This document shows, one piece after another, positions 60,803-64,000 of a stretch of 64,000 nucleotides of DNA (the first letter of the stretch is position 1; the number at the start of each line of letters is the position of its first letter). The position numbers were made by a program, and so were the translations under genes. The notes beneath the pieces were generated by a model. The model was given only the letters and a program-made list of their open reading frames with translations. It was not told where the DNA came from and ran no database searches. Origin of the DNA: Limnohabitans sp. Rim47 (GTDB lineage: Bacteria > Pseudomonadota > Gammaproteobacteria > Burkholderiales > Burkholderiaceae_C); the NCBI RefSeq assembly GCF_001517545.1, contig NZ_FBYA01000002.1:454559-518558 (forward strand), read 5' to 3'.

Positions 60803-61561
60803 TCAATAAGTCGAACGGCCACCCGACAAGTCAAAGACCGCGCCGGTGGAAAAGGAACATTCTTCGGTGCTCAACCAGGTCACCATGGCGGCGACTTCTT
60901 CGGGCTCGCCAAAGCGGGCCATCGGAATCTTGGACAACATGAACTGGATGTGCTCTGGCGACATTTGATCAAAAATCGCCGTCTTGACAGCCGCCGGGGT
61001 GACACAGTTCACCCGCACCCCCGTGTCGGCGAGCTCTTTGCCCAGCGATTTGGTGAGGCCAATGACGGCCGCCTTGCTGGCACTGTAAGCGCTGGCATTG
61101 GGGTTGCCGTCCTTGCCCGCAACCGAAGCGATGTTGACGATGCGACCGTAGTTGCGCGCCTTCATCTGGGCGCTGAGTTCGCGGCAGCAATAAAACAAAC
61201 CATGCACATTCACATCAAACACCTGCTTCCAAGCGTCAACCGGGTAATCCCACACCTTGACATTGGGGCCGGTGATGCCAGCGCTGTTGACCAACACATC
61301 CACATCGGCCAAAGCGGTGGTTTGCGCCGTGGCTTGCACCACCGAATCGTGGCTCGTCACATCGACCTGCACCGTGTTGACGACAGCGCCTGGCTGTTGC
61401 TTTCGCAGTTGTTCGGCGGCGACGATCATGCCCGCCGCATCGCGATCCCAGACCGTCACTCGGGCCCCCGAAGCCAGCATGCGTTGGGCAATGGCAAAAC
61501 CCAAGCCAGTGGCTGCGCCCGTGATGACCGCGTGGCGGCCTTTCATGTCCAGCAAATTCAT
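60803..61561 (-). CDS. Short-chain dehydrogenase/reductase
   Basis: SDR, ~252 aa from ATG 61561 (MNLLDMKGRHAVITGAATGLGFAIAQRMLA); the frame runs on to 61582. Cofactor motif TGAATGLGFA, structural motif NSAGITGP, catalytic Ser in IVNIASVAG and YSASKAAVIGLTKSL (Tyr-x-x-x-Lys). C-terminal EECSFSTGAVFDLSGGRSTY typical. The second SDR in the operon, 23 bases upstream of the FAH gene; presumably oxidises the sugar or the keto-deoxy acid. Confidence 0.88.
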   Translation of the reverse strand: MNLLDMKGRHAVITGAATGLGFAIAQRMLASGARVTVWDRDAAGMIVAAEQLRKQQPGAVVNTVQVDVTSHDSVVQATAQTTALADVDVLVNSAGITGPNVKVWDYPVDAWKQVFDVNVHGLFYCCRELSAQMKARNYGRIVNIASVAGKDGNPNASAYSASKAAVIGLTKSLGKELADTGVRVNCVTPAAVKTAIFDQMSPEHIQFMLSKIPMARFGEPEEVAAMVTWLSTEECSFSTGAVFDLSGGRSTY

Positions 61562-61578
61562 GTCTGTCTTTCTGAAAC

Positions 61579-62328
61579 TCAAATGGTCATGCCACCATCG
61601 ACCATGTAGGCATTGCCCGTGGCGAAGATGGATTCGTCAGAGGCCAAGAAGGTGACGATGGGCGCGATCTCTGCCGCCTGCGCCAGTCTGCCCATGGGCT
61701 GGCGGTTGATGAAGTCCTTGCGCGCCTGCACCGGATCGGCGTAGCTGTTGATGCGGTCTTGCAGCGAAGGGGTGTCCACGGTGCCAGGGCAAATCGCATT
61801 GCAACGGATGCCCTGGCGTACAAAGTCAGCCGCCACACTCTTGGTGAGGCCAATCACTGCGGCCTTGCTGGTGCCGTAGATGAAGCGGTTGGGCAAGCCC
61901 TTCACGCTGGAACACACGCTGGCCATGTTGATGATGCTGCCGCCACGGCCGTCTTTCTCGAACTGCGCCACCATTTTGGGAATGGCCGCCTGAATCATCC
62001 AGAACTGCGAACGCACGTTCAGGTTGAACGCGAATTCCCACTCGTCGTCTTTGGCCTCCACAATGCTGCCGTTGTGCACAAAACCTGCGCAATTGAAGAT
62101 CACATCGATGCGGTCCATGCTGGCCACCTGGGCGGCAATCGCGGCTTTGTCAAGCACGTTGAGCACGGCGGTGTGCACATTCGCCACGCCTTGGTAAGAC
62201 TTGAGCAACTCGGCATTCACATCGGTGGCGTAAACGATGGCGCCTTCTGCGGCCATGGCCAGCGCAGCAGCCTGGCCAATGCCTTGCCCAGCGGCGGTCA
62301 CCAGCGCGGTTTTTCCTTTGAGTCTCAT
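61579..62328 (-). CDS. Short-chain dehydrogenase, keto-deoxy-sugar-acid dehydrogenase-like
   Basis: SDR, 249 aa. Cofactor TAAGQGIGQAAALAMA, acidic YATDVNAELL (Asp after beta-2 favours NAD), structural FNCAGFVHNG, catalytic Ser in INMASVCSSV, and FIYGTSKAAVIGLTKSVA. The ICPGTVDTPSLQDRI block and C-terminal GNAYMVDGGMTI resemble DHRS6/2-keto-3-deoxy-L-fuconate dehydrogenase. Its start overlaps the dehydratase stop as ATGA, so it is translationally coupled to the enzyme that makes its probable substrate. Seventeen bases separate it from the next SDR. Confidence 0.88.
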   Translation of the reverse strand: MRLKGKTALVTAAGQGIGQAAALAMAAEGAIVYATDVNAELLKSYQGVANVHTAVLNVLDKAAIAAQVASMDRIDVIFNCAGFVHNGSIVEAKDDEWEFAFNLNVRSQFWMIQAAIPKMVAQFEKDGRGGSIINMASVCSSVKGLPNRFIYGTSKAAVIGLTKSVAADFVRQGIRCNAICPGTVDTPSLQDRINSYADPVQARKDFINRQPMGRLAQAAEIAPIVTFLASDESIFATGNAYMVDGGMTI

Positions 62329-63440
62329 AGTGCCTTGATCTCCAGATAAGTGGTTTGTCTTTGTGTGATGGCGGACCAGTCCCAGGCAATGCCCAGACCT
62401 GCGGTGTCGGGTGGATGGGCGAAACCATCAGACACCCGCATGCGCGAAGTGGTGATGTCGTCCAGTTGCGGAATGTATTCGACCCAAGTGGCGTTGGGCA
62501 CGGCGGCGCAAAGGCTCACATGCAACTCCATCAAGAAGTGAGGACACACCGCCACGTCAAACGTCTCGGCCAAATGCGCCGTCTTGATCCAGGGCGTGAT
62601 GCCGCCAATGCGGGCTACATCGGGCTGCACGATCGAGCAAGCGCCCTGCTCCAGGTATTCACGGAACTGCATCGGGTGGTACATCGACTCGCCCACCGCC
62701 ACCGGAATGGTCGTGTGCTCACGCAACTGGCGGTGGCCCGACACGTCTTCGGCAGGCAGCGGCTCTTCCATCCACGCCAGCCCCAAACCATCAAACGCCC
62801 GCGCCCGGCGCACGGACTCGGCGCGGTTGAAGCCCTGGTTGGCATCGGTCATCAGCTCAAACGCTGGCCCCACCGCATCGCGCACAGCGCTCAAGCGGGC
62901 CACGTCTTCACTGACATGAGGACGGCCGATCTTGATCTTGGCCCCTTTAAAGCCCTGGGCTTGCGCCTCCAGGGTCTGATCCACCAGCGCCTCAGGCGAC
63001 AAATGCAACCAGCCGCCTTCGGTGGTGTAAAGCGGTACGCGTTTTTGCGCACCACCCAATAACTGCCACAGCGGCAGGCCTTGGCTTTGCGCGCGCCAAT
63101 CCCACAAGGCGGTGTCGACACAGGCCAACGCCAGACTGGTCATCGCGCCCACGGCCGTGGCGTGGGTATGAAAAAACAAGTCTTTCCAGATGGCCTCGAC
63201 CATCACCGGATCGCGACCGATCAAACGGGGTGCCAAGTGGTCCTTGAGCAAAGCAAGGACAGAAGAGCCCCCCGTGCCGATGGTGTAGGCGTAGCCCGTG
63301 GCCGCAATGCCGTCGCTGCAGTGCAGGGTGAGCAAGATGGTTTCTTGCGTCACGAACGACTGAATCGCGTCGGTGCGAAGCACCTTCGGCGGCAAATTCA
63401 CTTGCCGTAGGCTGACGCGGTCAATGGTGACTGAGGACAT
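62325..63440 (-). CDS. Enolase-superfamily sugar-acid dehydratase (mandelate racemase group)
   Basis: Predicted dehydratase of an aldonic acid, 371 aa. Mandelate-racemase-type active site: GAKIKIG (KxK) near residue 163, MTDANQGF (first metal Asp), MEEPLPAED (Glu) and AVGESMY (Glu), then the catalytic His region VCPHFLMELH. The N-terminal capping domain IDRVSLRQVNLPPKVLRTDAIQSFVTQETILLTLHC is intact. First gene of the operon, product likely a 2-keto-3-deoxy sugar acid used by the next SDR. It is shorter than L-fuconate dehydratase (~430 aa), so the exact sugar acid is open. Confidence 0.88.
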   Translation of the reverse strand: MSSVTIDRVSLRQVNLPPKVLRTDAIQSFVTQETILLTLHCSDGIAATGYAYTIGTGGSSVLALLKDHLAPRLIGRDPVMVEAIWKDLFFHTHATAVGAMTSLALACVDTALWDWRAQSQGLPLWQLLGGAQKRVPLYTTEGGWLHLSPEALVDQTLEAQAQGFKGAKIKIGRPHVSEDVARLSAVRDAVGPAFELMTDANQGFNRAESVRRARAFDGLGLAWMEEPLPAEDVSGHRQLREHTTIPVAVGESMYHPMQFREYLEQGACSIVQPDVARIGGITPWIKTAHLAETFDVAVCPHFLMELHVSLCAAVPNATWVEYIPQLDDITTSRMRVSDGFAHPPDTAGLGIAWDWSAITQRQTTYLEIKAL

Positions 63441-63637
63441 CGGAAAAATGCAGCAAGTTAGAAAAAGTCAAGACCTTGAAGATCGCATCCGGTCCACACC
63501 ACAAGAGATCGTTTTGCGACCTCTGACATGCGGGTTTGTGCGGAGTTGAAATGGCTTGACGCGGCAAATGTGAACATGTGATGATTGTGCAACTGGTCTG
63601 ACCACTTGTCCAATTCACGTTATCCCTGATTCGCCAA
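63441..63637. promoter_or_regulatory. Divergent control region with GntR/FadR-type operator
   Basis: Gap between the divergent dehydratase operon and the GntR gene. At 63594-63604 lies TGGTCTGACCA, matching the TGGTnnnACCA dyad typical of FadR-subfamily GntR regulators. It lies 34 bases before the GntR start and about 150 bases from the operon start, allowing control of both. AT-rich sequence near 63445-63475 may hold the operon promoter. Confidence 0.6.
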
Positions 63638-64000
63638 ATGCCCATACAAACCGTTGAACCCCTGCGCCTGTACCGCCAGATTGCCGAGCAACTGAGGCAA
63701 CTGATGGCGTCTGGCGAATTCGCAGTGGGTTCGCGCTTGCCGGCCGAACGCGATCTGGCGTTACAACTGGGCGTGAGCCGTCCCTCGGTGCGCGAAGCAC
63801 TCATTGCACTTGAAGTCGAAGGCATGATCGAAGTGCGCATGGGTTCAGGCATTTACGTGCAAAACATCAACTCACCGCACAACAAAAGCAATGGCGCTCA
63901 AAGCGATGCCCCGGCCGAGTGGGGCCCCCTGGAAGTGATGAGCGCCCGAATTCTGGTCGAAGCCGAAGTGGCTGCCTTGGCTGCCCAAAACGCCCAAAAG
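63638..64000 (+). CDS. GntR/FadR-family transcriptional regulator, C-terminus cut by window edge
   Basis: Regulator truncated by the window end after 121 codons. The GntR winged helix is complete: EPLRLYRQIAEQLRQLMASGEFAVGSRLPAERDLALQLGVSRPSVREALIALEVEGMIEVRMGSGIYV. The helical FCD effector domain begins (GPLEVMSARILVEAEVAALAAQ), assigning it to the FadR subfamily whose ligands are often sugar acids or other carboxylates. Divergent from the sugar-acid operon, with a matching operator between them, so it probably represses that operon. Confidence 0.92.
   Translation, partial: MPIQTVEPLRLYRQIAEQLRQLMASGEFAVGSRLPAERDLALQLGVSRPSVREALIALEVEGMIEVRMGSGIYVQNINSPHNKSNGAQSDAPAEWGPLEVMSARILVEAEVAALAAQNAQK

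Overview
The window looks like a chromosomal segment of a free-living, heterotrophic betaproteobacterium, most likely Burkholderiales/Comamonadaceae (a freshwater Limnohabitans-like organism is my best guess, not proven). Support: an orphan Bug-type (TctC) binding protein, MKKTLIALA-type trimeric porins, Coq7, an Aap-type amino-acid transporter, short ATGA-coupled operons and moderately high GC. Both ends cut through genes (glpK at the left, a GntR-type regulator at the right).

Layout. 1-4.9 kb: glycerol catabolism (glpR-glpK divergent from glpD) with a Gfo/Idh/MocA oxidoreductase. 4.9-20.5 kb: a CE15-like esterase and two complete carbohydrate ABC importers. The first carries a GH31 glycosidase; the second carries a GH63-like glycosidase, a LacI regulator and an AGE-family sugar epimerase. 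Their position beside glp suggests uptake and hydrolysis of glycosides (possibly glycosyl-glycerol or glycosyl-glycerate), feeding glycerol/glycerate and hexose into metabolism. 20.5-30.8 kb: an orphan Bug protein, a DUF3047 lipoprotein and a dipeptide/oligopeptide ABC operon with two binding proteins and an embedded M20 amidohydrolase.

30.8-38.1 kb is the most unusual part. A HipBA-type module is followed by two convergent porin genes bounded by perfect 74-bp inverted repeats that lie inside the signal-peptide codons. Only the right copy has a start codon, ribosome site and upstream region; the left copy is an intact but headless reading frame. The geometry is that of an invertible, RecA-type or recombinase-driven porin switch. 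Next come coq7, an MNT-HEPN (MntA/HepT-like) module, an OsmC protein, tandem-repeat arrays and a candidate small RNA with a strong terminator.

38.1-52.7 kb is mostly housekeeping: TonB-dependent receptor, ilvA, cytosolic 5'-nucleotidase, EamA transporter, htpX, DUF3025, pyrC, an aapJQMP-like amino-acid importer and a LysR regulator. 52.7-59.6 kb: an Atm1-like ABC exporter, two hotdog thioesterases, an enoyl-CoA hydratase, DUF2147, a large acyl-CoA dehydrogenase and a TetR regulator with a likely autoregulatory site. 59.6-59.9 kb: a 19-bp tandem array. 59.9-64 kb: a non-phosphorylative sugar-acid operon (enolase-superfamily dehydratase, two SDRs, FAH-family hydrolase) divergent from its probable GntR/FadR-type regulator. 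No rRNA, tRNA, CRISPR, prophage or insertion sequence was recognised.
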